Assembly (NCBI GenBank): GCA_900544635.1
Contig: UQVV01000040.1
Location: forward strand, 1 to 11,307
Direction: 5' to 3'
Source of the DNA: an uncultured Cloacibacillus sp.
Lineage (GTDB): Bacteria; Synergistota; Synergistia; Synergistales; Synergistaceae
DNA: 11,307 nt
Notes under the pieces: generated by a model
Databases searched by the model: none
What the model saw: only the letters and a program-made list of their open reading frames with translations
Told to the model about the DNA's origin: nothing
Made by a program: the position numbers and the translations under genes
In this document: positions 1 to 5,756 of the stretch, in pieces
Layout of the letters: each line of letters begins with the position of its first letter
How positions within the stretch are numbered: the first letter of the stretch is position 1

Positions 1-1
1 T

Positions 2-229
2 CCATACAGTTGCCCGTGGGGAACATTTATGGGTATTGAGTCAATCCTGTTTTGTGTTTTTTGCTTGTACCAGTGTGTTAAAGCGATGGACGCAGCTACA
101 TGGGTTGCGTTGGGTATATATTTTGCCATAGGCGCTCTTTTGTATGTGTATGCTAAGTATAAGCAGAAAACGGATCCTGCTGAATGGCGCCCGTTTATAC
201 CATCGCCTGATAATTCTCAGACGGAATAA
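2..229 (+). CDS. C-terminal fragment of a probable amino-acid/polyamine-type permease (5' end outside window)
   Basis: The reading frame is open from the left edge, so this is the 3' end of a longer gene; the ATG at 29 is internal. The visible 75 residues contain two hydrophobic stretches, one around FMGIESILFCVFCLY and a clear transmembrane helix ALGIYFAIGALLYVYAKYK. A short polar cytoplasmic tail rich in Pro, Asp, Ser and Glu follows. A last helix ending in a Tyr/Lys-rich boundary and a short polar tail is typical of the C-terminus of APC-superfamily transporters, but so little is visible that the family is a guess and the substrate cannot be named. Base composition is distinctly more AT-rich, with many T- and A-ending codons, than the genes to the right. 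It is followed by its own terminator, so it is not part of the pyr operon. Confidence 0.55.
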   Translation, partial: PYSCPWGTFMGIESILFCVFCLYQCVKAMDAATWVALGIYFAIGALLYVYAKYKQKTDPAEWRPFIPSPDNSQTE

Positions 230-269
230 TTAAATCAAAAAGTAATTGGTATTTGTATTATCATCCACG

Positions 270-296
270 CGGCGCGGAAAATCCGCGCCGTTTTTT
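270..296 (+). terminator. Rho-independent terminator after the permease gene
   Basis: A perfect 9-bp GC-rich stem (270-278 with 282-290) with a three-base AAA loop is followed at once by six T residues (291-296). It lies 40 bp after the permease stop codon and isolates that gene from the pyr operon downstream. Confidence 0.9.
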
Positions 297-388
297 GTGC
301 GTTTGGGCGGCGGAACGCACGGTGCGGAGTGCGGTACAAAGTTTCAGGAAACGCTGGGATTTCGCGGAAAATATATTTTTGCAATCGC
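297..388. other. Intergenic spacer with no recognised gene
   Basis: Between the permease terminator and the pyr promoter there is no frame with a credible start and ribosome binding site. A frame that is open here runs through the upstream terminator and the pyr promoter and is not believable as a gene. Only short GC-rich inverted repeats (GTGCG/CGCAC copies around 297-335) are visible and no function can be assigned to them. Confidence 0.5.
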
Positions 389-417
389 TTGCACAAAACG
401 TGAGGATGGGCTATACT
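389..417 (+). promoter_or_regulatory. Sigma-70-type promoter of the pyrR operon
   Basis: A -35 hexamer TTGCAC (389-394) and a -10 hexamer TATACT (412-417) are separated by exactly 17 bp. Each matches the consensus at four or five of six positions. The expected transcription start is near 423-425, which gives a leader of about 165 nt before pyrR. It is the best-formed promoter in the window. Confidence 0.8.
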
Positions 418-451
418 TGTTGAAGTTGGAGTAAAAGGAGGGGCGCGCGGT

Positions 452-532
452 ATGTTTCGACGGATTTCCGGTTTTTCGCATGTTTTCGGAGCGTGGGCCG
501 CGTCGCCGTCTCTTCGTTCGTTTGTCGCGTAA
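452..532 (+). CDS. 26-residue leader peptide of the pyr operon (putative attenuator peptide)
   Basis: This small gene lies in the mRNA leader between the pyr promoter and pyrR. It starts with ATG at 452 behind a near-perfect Shine-Dalgarno AAAGGAGG (434-441), with a 10-base spacer, and ends with TAA at 530-532. The peptide begins MFRRISGFSHVFGAW and ends LRSFVA. It contains four Phe codons spread along its length, with no run of one amino acid that would point to a charged-tRNA sensor. The coding RNA is U-rich in blocks (UUU at 465-467, five U at 472-476, four U at 483-486, UUU at 521-523). Its stop codon overlaps the first two bases of the terminator stem at 531-554, so a ribosome at the stop would cover the 5' arm of that hairpin. 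By analogy with pyrL of enterobacterial pyrBI, it probably acts by its translation rather than by its product. The layout is seen directly; its role is inferred. Confidence 0.65.
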   Translation: MFRRISGFSHVFGAWAASPSLRSFVA

Positions 533-562
533 GGCTGTCCGTTCGGGCGGTCTTATTTTTTT
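531..562 (+). terminator. Intrinsic terminator within the pyr leader (attenuator)
   Basis: A 10-bp stem pairs 531-540 with 545-554, including three G-U pairs, around a GUUC tetraloop. It is followed by A and then seven T residues (556-562). It lies between the leader peptide and pyrR, so transcription must read through it for operon expression; its place therefore implies attenuation. The 5' arm starts in the leader peptide stop codon, so closely coupled translation would prevent the hairpin from folding. I found no match to the Bacillus PyrR-binding loop consensus (UCC...GAGGYU type) in 424-589, so direct PyrR control of this terminator is not supported by sequence. Confidence 0.75.
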
Positions 563-589
563 GCCGGAATTTTTCAAGGAGGGGTTTTA

Positions 590-1141
590 ATGGCGGAACT
601 CAGAGAAAAAGCGCAGCTTATGGATTCGCAGGACTTGAACCGCGTCGTTCGCCGTATCGCCCACGAGATGGTGGAGCATAACAAGGGCACCGAGAACATG
701 GTGCTCGTCGGCATCCACCGCCGCGGCGTCTACATCGCGCGCAGGCTCCAGAAGCTTATCGAAGAGGCCGAGGGGCAGAAGGTCCCCTGCGGCGAGCTCG
801 ACATCACGCTCTACCGCGACGACCTTACGGCGCTCGCGGAGCAGCCGATAATCCACAGCACGAGGATGCCGGTCGACATAGCGGGGAAGCACGTCTTCCT
901 CGTCGACGACGTGCTCTTCACGGGGCGCACGGTGCGCGCGGCTCTCGAGGCGCTCGTCGACCTCGGACGCCCGCAGATCGTGCAGCTCGCGGTCATCGTC
1001 GACCGCGGCCACAGGGAGCTGCCGATTCACGCCGACATCTGCGGAAGGAACGTACCGACCTCGAAGAACGAGGTTATAGAAGTTAGAGTTGCCGAACTTG
1101 ACGGAAAGGACGAGGTGGTAATCTGTGAGCGCGACGCTTAA
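590..1141 (+). CDS. pyrR: PyrR bifunctional pyrimidine operon regulator / uracil phosphoribosyltransferase
   Basis: PyrR proteins have a type I phosphoribosyltransferase fold. In Gram-positive bacteria they sense UMP/UTP and PRPP, bind pyr mRNA and cause attenuation, and many also convert uracil plus PRPP to UMP. At 183 residues this is the usual family length. The N-terminal helix region is followed by GIHRRGVYIARRL (41-53), the family stretch LDITLYRDDL (70-79), and the PRPP-binding signature VFLVDDVLFTGRTVR (102-116). A basic segment DRGHRELPI (138-146) lies in the region used for RNA contact in PyrR. The start ATG has an AAGGAGG (576-582) seven bases upstream. The gene is first in the pyr operon and overlaps pyrB by 17 bp. 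PyrR identity is secure. Whether it regulates through RNA here is uncertain, because the leader shows a translation-coupled attenuator instead of a PyrR loop. Confidence 0.95.
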   Translation: MAELREKAQLMDSQDLNRVVRRIAHEMVEHNKGTENMVLVGIHRRGVYIARRLQKLIEEAEGQKVPCGELDITLYRDDLTALAEQPIIHSTRMPVDIAGKHVFLVDDVLFTGRTVRAALEALVDLGRPQIVQLAVIVDRGHRELPIHADICGRNVPTSKNEVIEVRVAELDGKDEVVICERDA

Positions 1142-2081
1142 CGAAATCGGACAGATGACATGGCGCCATCGGAGCGTCATAGACCTTGACAACTGGACGC
1201 ACGAGGAGTTCCTTTTCTTCCTCGATCAGTCGCGTCATATGGAGAACGTTATGGACAGGCCGGTGAAGAAGGTCCCGGCTCTTCGCGGCAAGATGTGCGT
1301 GAACCTCTTCTTTGAGAACTCGACGCGCACGCGCGTTTCGTTCGAGCTCGCGGAGAAGATGCTCTCGGCCGACGTCGTCAACTGGTCGGTCTCCGGCTCT
1401 TCGACGGCGAAGGGCGAGACGATGCGCGACACGGCGTGGACGCTCGAATCTATGGGCGCTGACATCGTCGTCATGCGTCACGGCGCTGTCGGCGCGGCGC
1501 AGTACCTCGCCTCGAAGCTGAAGCACGGCATCGTCCTCAACGCAGGCGACGGCACGCACGCGCACCCGACGCAGGCGCTCCTCGACGTCTACACGGCGTG
1601 GAAGCACTTCGGCGACCTCGAGGGCCGCAAGATTGCGCTCGTCGGCGACGTCCTGCACAGCCGCGTCGCGCGCAGCGACGTCATAGCCTTCAAGACGATG
1701 GGCTGCGAGGTCGTCCTCTCCGGACCGCCGACCCTCATGCCGCGCGAGGTCGAGTGCCTCGGCGTCACCTACGAGCGCGACGCGTGCAAGGCCGTGGAAG
1801 GTGCGGACATGGTATACCTGCTCCGCATCCAGCGCGAGCGCCAGCAGGACGGCCTCTTCCCGTCGGTCGACGAGTACCACCGCTGGTGGGGCGCTGACGA
1901 GGAGCTCATGAAGCTCGCGAAGCCCGGCGCTCTCGCGATGCACCCGGGCCCGATCAACCGCGGCGTCGAAATCGCCTCTGAGGTTGCGGACGGACATCAG
2001 AGCGTGATACTGGAGCAGGTGCGTTCGGGCGTCGCCACGAGGATGGCGCTTCTCTATCTCTGCGGCGGAGGTGCGAGATAA
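1125..2081 (+). CDS. pyrB: Aspartate carbamoyltransferase catalytic chain
   Basis: It condenses carbamoyl phosphate with L-aspartate to N-carbamoyl-aspartate, the committed cytoplasmic step of UMP synthesis. At 318 residues it has typical length. The carbamoyl-phosphate site STRTR (66-70) lies in FENSTRTRVSFELA. The mobile loop Ser/Lys and KGET are at 92-99, HPTQ at 147-150, the second-domain nucleotide-like loop LVGDVLHSRVARS at 172-184, aspartate-binding RIQRER at 234-239, and HPGPINRG at 273-280. The start is taken as GTG at 1125 because GAGGTG (1112-1117) lies seven bases upstream; the alternative ATG at 1155 has no ribosome site. It overlaps pyrR by 17 bp and its TAA shares one base with the pyrC ATG (TAATG), so the three genes are probably translationally coupled. 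No pyrI regulatory-chain gene follows, so this is the unregulated class. Confidence 0.96.
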   Translation: MSATLNEIGQMTWRHRSVIDLDNWTHEEFLFFLDQSRHMENVMDRPVKKVPALRGKMCVNLFFENSTRTRVSFELAEKMLSADVVNWSVSGSSTAKGETMRDTAWTLESMGADIVVMRHGAVGAAQYLASKLKHGIVLNAGDGTHAHPTQALLDVYTAWKHFGDLEGRKIALVGDVLHSRVARSDVIAFKTMGCEVVLSGPPTLMPREVECLGVTYERDACKAVEGADMVYLLRIQRERQQDGLFPSVDEYHRWWGADEELMKLAKPGALAMHPGPINRGVEIASEVADGHQSVILEQVRSGVATRMALLYLCGGGAR

Positions 2082-3385
2082 TGGAAAAGTTTCTCTTCAA
2101 AGGCTTTAAGATATTCAACGGCAAGGAATTCATAAAGGACGACTGCCTCCTCGTCGAGGACGGCAAAATCGCGAAAATCGGCACGGGCCTTGAGTGCGCG
2201 GACGCCGAGGTGGTCGAGGGCAACGGACGCCTGCTTACGCCGGGCTTCATCGACCTGCACGCGCACTTCCGCGACCCGGGGCTCGAGTGGAACGAGGACC
2301 TCAAGAGCGGAGCGATGGCGGGAGCCGCGGGCGGCTTTACGACGCTCGTCGCGATGCCGAACACGAAGCCCGCAGTCTCCGAGCCCGCGCTCGTCGAGTA
2401 CGTGCTGAGCCACGGCGCGGAAGCGAAGGCCGCGCGCATACTGCCCGCGGGCTGCGTCAGCAAGAAGCGCGAGGGCAAGGAAATCTGCGAGATGGAAAAG
2501 ATGGCGGAGGCCGGAGCGGTATTCTTCACCGACGACGGTTCGCCCGTCGCGACGAGCCACCTTCTGCGCCTCGCTCTGCTCTACACCGGCAAGCGTCTGC
2601 CGCGCGTCATGGAGCATCCGGAGGAGATAAGCCTCTTCCAGGGCGGACAGGTCCACGAGGGGCGCGTCAGCGCCATGTCGGGGCTTAAGGGCATCCCCGG
2701 AGCCTCCGAGGAAATCGACGTCGCGCGCGGCATCGCGCTCGTCCGCGACACAGGCTCGCGCATCCACTTCACGCACATCTCGTGCGCCGGCGCGGTCGAA
2801 CTCATCCGCAACGCGAAGCGCGCGGGGCTCGACGTCACCTGCGACACGACCTTCCATCACCTCACGCTCAACGAGAACGCCGTCATCGGCAGCGGCTACA
2901 ACTCGCGCTTCAAGGTCAACCCGCCGCTCCGCTCGGTCGAGGATCAGCGCGCGCTCTGGGAGGGCCTCATCGACGGCACGATCGACGCTATAGTCACCGA
3001 CCACGCGCCGTGGCACATGGACGAGAAGGACGAGCCGTTCCAGGAGGCTCCGTTCGGCATCGCCTCGCTAGAGTGCGCCGCCGCGGTGCTGCTCGACTAC
3101 CGCGCGAAGAACCACCCCGAGGTTCCGCTCGAGCTCATCTTCACGAAGATGACGAGCGCGCCCGCCGCGCTGCTTCCCGAGAAGTGGCAGGGGCTCGGCG
3201 TGATAGCCGAGGGCGCCTCCGCCGACCTCACCGTCGTGGACGAGGAGCGCACGCGCATAGTCGACTGCCAGACGTGGAAGAGCAAGGCGCGCTGCTGCCC
3301 GTGGGAGGGCATGGCCTTCACCGGCTGGCCCGTCATGACCTTCGTCGAAGGCCGCAAAATCTGGCAGGACGACGAAGAACTGTAA
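2081..3385 (+). CDS. pyrC: Dihydroorotase (class I)
   Basis: It cyclises N-carbamoyl-aspartate to dihydroorotate in the cytoplasm, using a zinc centre of the amidohydrolase superfamily. The 434-residue length and motifs mark the class I (Bacillus/Aquifex-like) type rather than the shorter E. coli type. The metal-binding HAHFRDPG is at 60-67 (His60, His62). DDG at 151-153 supplies the bridging Asp that replaces the carboxylated lysine. MEHP carries His179, THIS carries His232 and TDHAP carries the catalytic Asp307. All expected metal ligands are present, so the enzyme should be active. Its ATG overlaps the pyrB stop by one base and has GGAGGTG (2067-2073) seven bases upstream. Class I dihydroorotases often pair physically with PyrB, which the adjacency fits. 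After this gene comes a 108-bp gap with regulatory-looking sequence. Confidence 0.96.
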   Translation: MEKFLFKGFKIFNGKEFIKDDCLLVEDGKIAKIGTGLECADAEVVEGNGRLLTPGFIDLHAHFRDPGLEWNEDLKSGAMAGAAGGFTTLVAMPNTKPAVSEPALVEYVLSHGAEAKAARILPAGCVSKKREGKEICEMEKMAEAGAVFFTDDGSPVATSHLLRLALLYTGKRLPRVMEHPEEISLFQGGQVHEGRVSAMSGLKGIPGASEEIDVARGIALVRDTGSRIHFTHISCAGAVELIRNAKRAGLDVTCDTTFHHLTLNENAVIGSGYNSRFKVNPPLRSVEDQRALWEGLIDGTIDAIVTDHAPWHMDEKDEPFQEAPFGIASLECAAAVLLDYRAKNHPEVPLELIFTKMTSAPAALLPEKWQGLGVIAEGASADLTVVDEERTRIVDCQTWKSKARCCPWEGMAFTGWPVMTFVEGRKIWQDDEEL

Positions 3386-3431
3386 GAAAAAGCATAATCT
3401 CCCGCGCCGCCAAAATCGCGCGCGCGGCGGT

Positions 3432-3437
3432 TATAAT
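3432..3437 (+). promoter_or_regulatory. Possible internal promoter (-10 box) for pyrF-pyrE
   Basis: A perfect TATAAT stands in a TATAATAT context inside the pyrC-pyrF gap. The expected start near 3444 would place the transcript 5' end just before the stem-loop at 3449-3477. No convincing -35 hexamer is found 16-18 bp upstream (that DNA is a GC-rich repeat), so the call rests on the -10 box and its position alone. If real, pyrFE could be expressed independently of the attenuator in front of pyrR. Confidence 0.45.
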
Positions 3438-3448
3438 ATAGAAAGAAC

Positions 3449-3477
3449 AGATAGCACAACCTTGCGTTGTGCTATCT
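3449..3477 (+). promoter_or_regulatory. Perfect 12-bp inverted repeat / stem-loop in the pyrF leader
   Basis: Positions 3449-3460 pair without mismatch to 3466-3477 around a five-base loop CTTGC. No T-run follows (the next bases are CATTACGGGGG), so it is not an intrinsic terminator. The ribosome site GGGGG (3484-3488) begins seven bases after the stem. It could be a transcript-end stabilising hairpin, a translation control element, or a DNA operator with half-site TTGTGCTATC placed just after the putative TATAAT. Confidence 0.7.
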
Positions 3478-3493
3478 CATTACGGGGGTATAG

Positions 3494-4204
3494 ATGATGG
3501 AAAGAAAACAGTGCGGCCTCATCCTCGCGCTCGACGTGGCGACGCCGGACGCGGCGCGCGAATTCCTGGACAGGCTGGACAAGGCCACTCGATATGTAAA
3601 AATAGGTCCGCGCCTCTACGCGATGGGCGGACTGCCTTTCGTTAAAGAGATAATCGCACGCGGCTACGACGTGTTCCTCGACCTCAAGCTTCACGACATT
3701 CCGAACACGGTGGCCTCGGCGGTCGAGCCGCTCTCCGAGGCGGGCCTCTGGGCGTTGACGATACACACCTCGGGCGGATATGAAATGATGGCGCGCAGCG
3801 TCGCGATGCGCGACAAGACCGGAAGCGCGATGAAGCTCTTCGGCATCACGGTGCTGACGAGCCTCGGCGGCGAGCTCTGGAGCGACGTGCATCCGGCCTG
3901 CGACATGAACGCGGCGCTCGTCGGACGCGCCGAGACCGCGGAGCGCGCGGGGCTCGACGGCATAGTATGCTCTCCGCTCGACCTTGAGCTTTTGCAGGGA
4001 CGCGCGACGAAGCTGCTGCGCATCGTCCCCGGCATACGCACGAAGAAGGTCAGCACAGAGGACCAGACGCGCGTCGCTACCGCGGCGGACGCCGCGAAGG
4101 CCGGAGCGTCCTACATCGTCGTCGGACGCCCGATACTCGAAGCCGCTGACCCGATAGCGGCGGCGAAGGATATATTAAAGACATTAGAGGAGGCTTCACG
4201 CTGA
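3494..4204 (+). CDS. pyrF: Orotidine 5'-phosphate decarboxylase
   Basis: It decarboxylates OMP to UMP, the last step of de novo UMP synthesis, as a TIM-barrel homodimer in the cytoplasm. At 236 residues it has the normal bacterial length. Visible motifs are LALDVAT (11-17) with the substrate Asp14, VKIGPRLY (35-42) with the conserved Lys36, the catalytic DLKLHDIPNTV (63-73) with the Asp63/Lys65/Asp68 network, PGIR (179-182) and the phosphate-binding VVGRPI (209-214). The start is ATG 3494; the adjacent in-frame ATG 3497 is equally possible behind GGGGG at 3484-3488. It follows pyrC after a 108-bp gap with a TATAAT box and a stem-loop. Its TGA shares a base with the pyrE ATG. In Bacillus-type operons pyrK and pyrD usually sit just before pyrF; they are absent here. 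Confidence 0.96.
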   Translation: MMERKQCGLILALDVATPDAAREFLDRLDKATRYVKIGPRLYAMGGLPFVKEIIARGYDVFLDLKLHDIPNTVASAVEPLSEAGLWALTIHTSGGYEMMARSVAMRDKTGSAMKLFGITVLTSLGGELWSDVHPACDMNAALVGRAETAERAGLDGIVCSPLDLELLQGRATKLLRIVPGIRTKKVSTEDQTRVATAADAAKAGASYIVVGRPILEAADPIAAAKDILKTLEEASR

Positions 4205-4803
4205 TGGCCTGCGGATGCGCGAACGAAGAAGTTTCAAAGAAAATACTCGAAATGATGAAGGAAAGCGGAGCCCATCTCCAGGGACATTTCAAGCTCACCT
4301 CGGGGCTCCACAGCGACAACTACATGCAGTGCGCGCTGATGCTGCGCTTCCCGCAGTTCGCCGCATACGCGGGCGCGGAGCTCGCGAAGCTGCTCGCGCC
4401 CTATAAGCCCGAGTTCATACTTTCGCCGGCGCTCGGCGGCCTCATCATCGGCCACGAAGTCGCGCGCGCCCTCGGCGTGCCCTTCCTTTTCACCGAGCGC
4501 GTAGACGGCGACATGCGCCTCAAGCGCTTCCCGCACCCCGGCGCGAGACGCTTCGCGCTCGTCGAGGACGTCTGCACGACCGGAAAGTCGTCGCGCGAGT
4601 CGGCGCAGATACTCGTGGACGGCGGCGCGGAATGGGTGGGCTCCGGCTGCATCGTAGACCGCCGCGCGCCCGAGTGCCTGCCCGACTGGGATCTGAAGTC
4701 GCTCGTGAAGGTCTGCTTCGCAACCTACAAGCCCGAGGAATGCCCGCTCTGCGCGGAGGGGCTTCCGCTTGTGAAGCCCGGCAGCCGTCCGGACGGAAAA
4801 TAA
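4204..4803 (+). CDS. pyrE: Orotate phosphoribosyltransferase
   Basis: It transfers phosphoribose from PRPP to orotate, giving OMP for the adjacent PyrF. The 199-residue protein shows the family N-terminal block GHFKLTSGLHSDNY (27-40), a central SPALGGLIIGHEVARALG (74-91), FTERVDGDMRLKR (96-108) and the PRPP loop ALVEDVCTTGKSSRES (118-133) with the paired acidic residues Glu121/Asp122. The C-terminus has ECPLC followed by PLVKPGS, a pattern I recall in PyrE of many anaerobes and thermophiles. The start ATG overlaps the pyrF stop (TGATG) and lies ten bases after GAGGAGG (4187-4193), so the pair is coupled. Downstream only three bases separate it from an unrelated secreted-protein gene, so that gene is probably in the same transcript. 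Confidence 0.95.
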   Translation: MACGCANEEVSKKILEMMKESGAHLQGHFKLTSGLHSDNYMQCALMLRFPQFAAYAGAELAKLLAPYKPEFILSPALGGLIIGHEVARALGVPFLFTERVDGDMRLKRFPHPGARRFALVEDVCTTGKSSRESAQILVDGGAEWVGSGCIVDRRAPECLPDWDLKSLVKVCFATYKPEECPLCAEGLPLVKPGSRPDGK

Positions 4804-4806
4804 AAA

Positions 4807-5667
4807 ATGACCAAGGCGGCGCGCGTTTTCGCGGCGCGCTTCCTGCTCGCCCTCGTTGCGCTGCTTGCGCTGCTTCCCGCCCTCGGTGCGGAAAGCGCGT
4901 GGGCGGCGCAGCGGCGCGTTAAAATAGCCGTGACCTCGCAGTGGCTGCGCGAGGTCGCTTCTTTCATATGCGGCGACCAGGCCACAGTGCGCTCGCTCTC
5001 CGTCATGGACGAGGCCGGGCGCGAACGGCTCGTTGCGCGTCCCGCGCGCGGCGAGATAATCATAGCCTTCGACGCCGCCGACGCCGCGCGCCACAGAATC
5101 AGCGAAAAGAACAAAAACCTCCGCCTGCTCTTCGACAAGGTGCAGGTGACGGAGGACGAGCTGCGCGGTGCGTTCTTCGACCCCGCGATGCTGCCCTTCG
5201 TCGCGCAGGAGATAATGAAGGCCGTCTCGAAAATCGATCCCGAAAGCTACGCATACTACCAGCGGCGGCTCGCGGAGTTCCAGTCGCGCATCGACAGCGC
5301 GATAGGCGTAGGCCGCCACATGCTCGCGGGCAGCGGCGCGAAGCTGCTCGACCTCACGGGAGCCGAGGGCGTCTGGATACGCTCGTCGATACCGGGCGTC
5401 GTGCGCCCGCCCGACGAGGTCTGGAACGGCTGGCTCGCGGGCGACGAAACGGCGATGCGCGCCGCGCTCGACGAAGCGTCGCGCCGCGGATGGCTGCTGC
5501 TGCTCGACCCGTGGACGCCTGAGGCGATACGCGCCGCCGCCGTCGCATACCCGAACAGGCTCACGCTCGCCGCGCCCTCCGGCGACGGCGACATCTTCGT
5601 ATTCTTTCACGACATGCTGACGATGATAGCCGCGCGCCTCGGCGAGAATCAGCCGGACAAAAAATAA
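4807..5667 (+). CDS. Secreted ZnuA/TroA-like metal-binding-protein homologue lacking the usual metal ligands
   Basis: The 286-residue protein has a signal peptide: basic start MTKAARVFAAR, hydrophobic core FLLALVALLALLPALGA, likely cleavage near SAWA-A (about 33/34). The mature start VKIAVTSQWLREVASFICGD (38-57) matches the opening strand and helix of cluster A-I substrate-binding proteins (ZnuA, TroA). The middle FFDPAMLPFVAQEIMKAVSKIDPE (123-146) then YYQRRLAEFQSRID (150-163) matches their 'WLDP...DP..YY' helix. GWLLLLDPWTPEAI (228-241) fits the second-lobe ending. The conserved metal histidines are not seen: the usual PHTYEP loop is replaced by a Glu/Arg-rich stretch (68-82), the HxWLDP His is Ala/Phe, and the second-lobe His segment reads LLDLTGAEGVWIRSS. 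Only His96, His171 and His268 exist, none at family positions. No permease or ATPase partner is adjacent. Fold assignment is moderate; function is unknown, periplasmic by its signal. Confidence 0.6.
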   Translation: MTKAARVFAARFLLALVALLALLPALGAESAWAAQRRVKIAVTSQWLREVASFICGDQATVRSLSVMDEAGRERLVARPARGEIIIAFDAADAARHRISEKNKNLRLLFDKVQVTEDELRGAFFDPAMLPFVAQEIMKAVSKIDPESYAYYQRRLAEFQSRIDSAIGVGRHMLAGSGAKLLDLTGAEGVWIRSSIPGVVRPPDEVWNGWLAGDETAMRAALDEASRRGWLLLLDPWTPEAIRAAAVAYPNRLTLAAPSGDGDIFVFFHDMLTMIAARLGENQPDKK

Positions 5668-5693
5668 AAAATGTATAATTCATAAAAATAAGG

Positions 5694-5699
5694 TAGAAT
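5694..5699 (+). promoter_or_regulatory. Possible -10 box upstream of the LptA-like gene
   Basis: TAGAAT in a TAGAATATAGA context closely resembles the TATAATATAGA before pyrF. No recognisable -35 lies 16-18 bp upstream. A second TATAAT at 5674-5679 is an alternative. The DNA here (5665-5700) is the most AT-rich stretch between 3500 and 7600, which fits a promoter region. Confidence 0.4.
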
Positions 5700-5704
5700 A
5701 TAGA

Positions 5705-5733
5705 GCGCGGCGCGCACACGCCGTGCAGTTATT
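5705..5733 (+). terminator. Terminator-like hairpin between the ZnuA-like gene and the LptA-like gene
   Basis: An 8-bp GC-rich stem with one G-U pair (5705-5712 with 5719-5726) and a six-base loop is followed by AG and then the T-rich TTATTTTTA. It could end the pyr-operon transcript. Because the only promoter-like boxes lie upstream of it, it may instead act as a partial terminator or a 5'-leader hairpin. The U-tract is interrupted and starts two bases after the stem, so its strength is doubtful. Confidence 0.45.
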
Positions 5734-5756
5734 TTTATGGAAAAAAGAGGTCTCCG

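Noticed and set aside
246..434. A 62-codon plus-strand frame between the permease and pyrR
   Set aside because: It would start with TTG without a ribosome site, run through the intrinsic terminator at 270-296 and end across the pyr promoter; not a plausible gene.
424..589. A Bacillus-type PyrR-binding loop in the pyr leader
   Set aside because: I looked for the UCC...GAGGYU-type conserved loop; the only GAGG occurrences are in the two Shine-Dalgarno sequences, without the flanking consensus.
493..681. A 62-codon frame starting GTG in the pyr leader and overlapping pyrR
   Set aside because: No ribosome site, runs out of frame into pyrR, and the translation is low-complexity Arg/Gly/Ser. The 452-532 leader frame has a far better ribosome site.
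3407..3440. A CCGCC...GGCGG hairpin after pyrC followed by TTATAATAT as a terminator
   Set aside because: The stem is only 5 bp with a 14-base loop and the tail is not a T-run. The sequence reads better as a -10 box.
4234..5610. A 458-codon open frame on the minus strand antisense to pyrE and the ZnuA-like gene
   Set aside because: It mirrors genes with strong C/G third positions, has an Arg/Ala/Glu-rich composition without recognisable motifs, and lies opposite well-supported genes. It is a GC-bias shadow.
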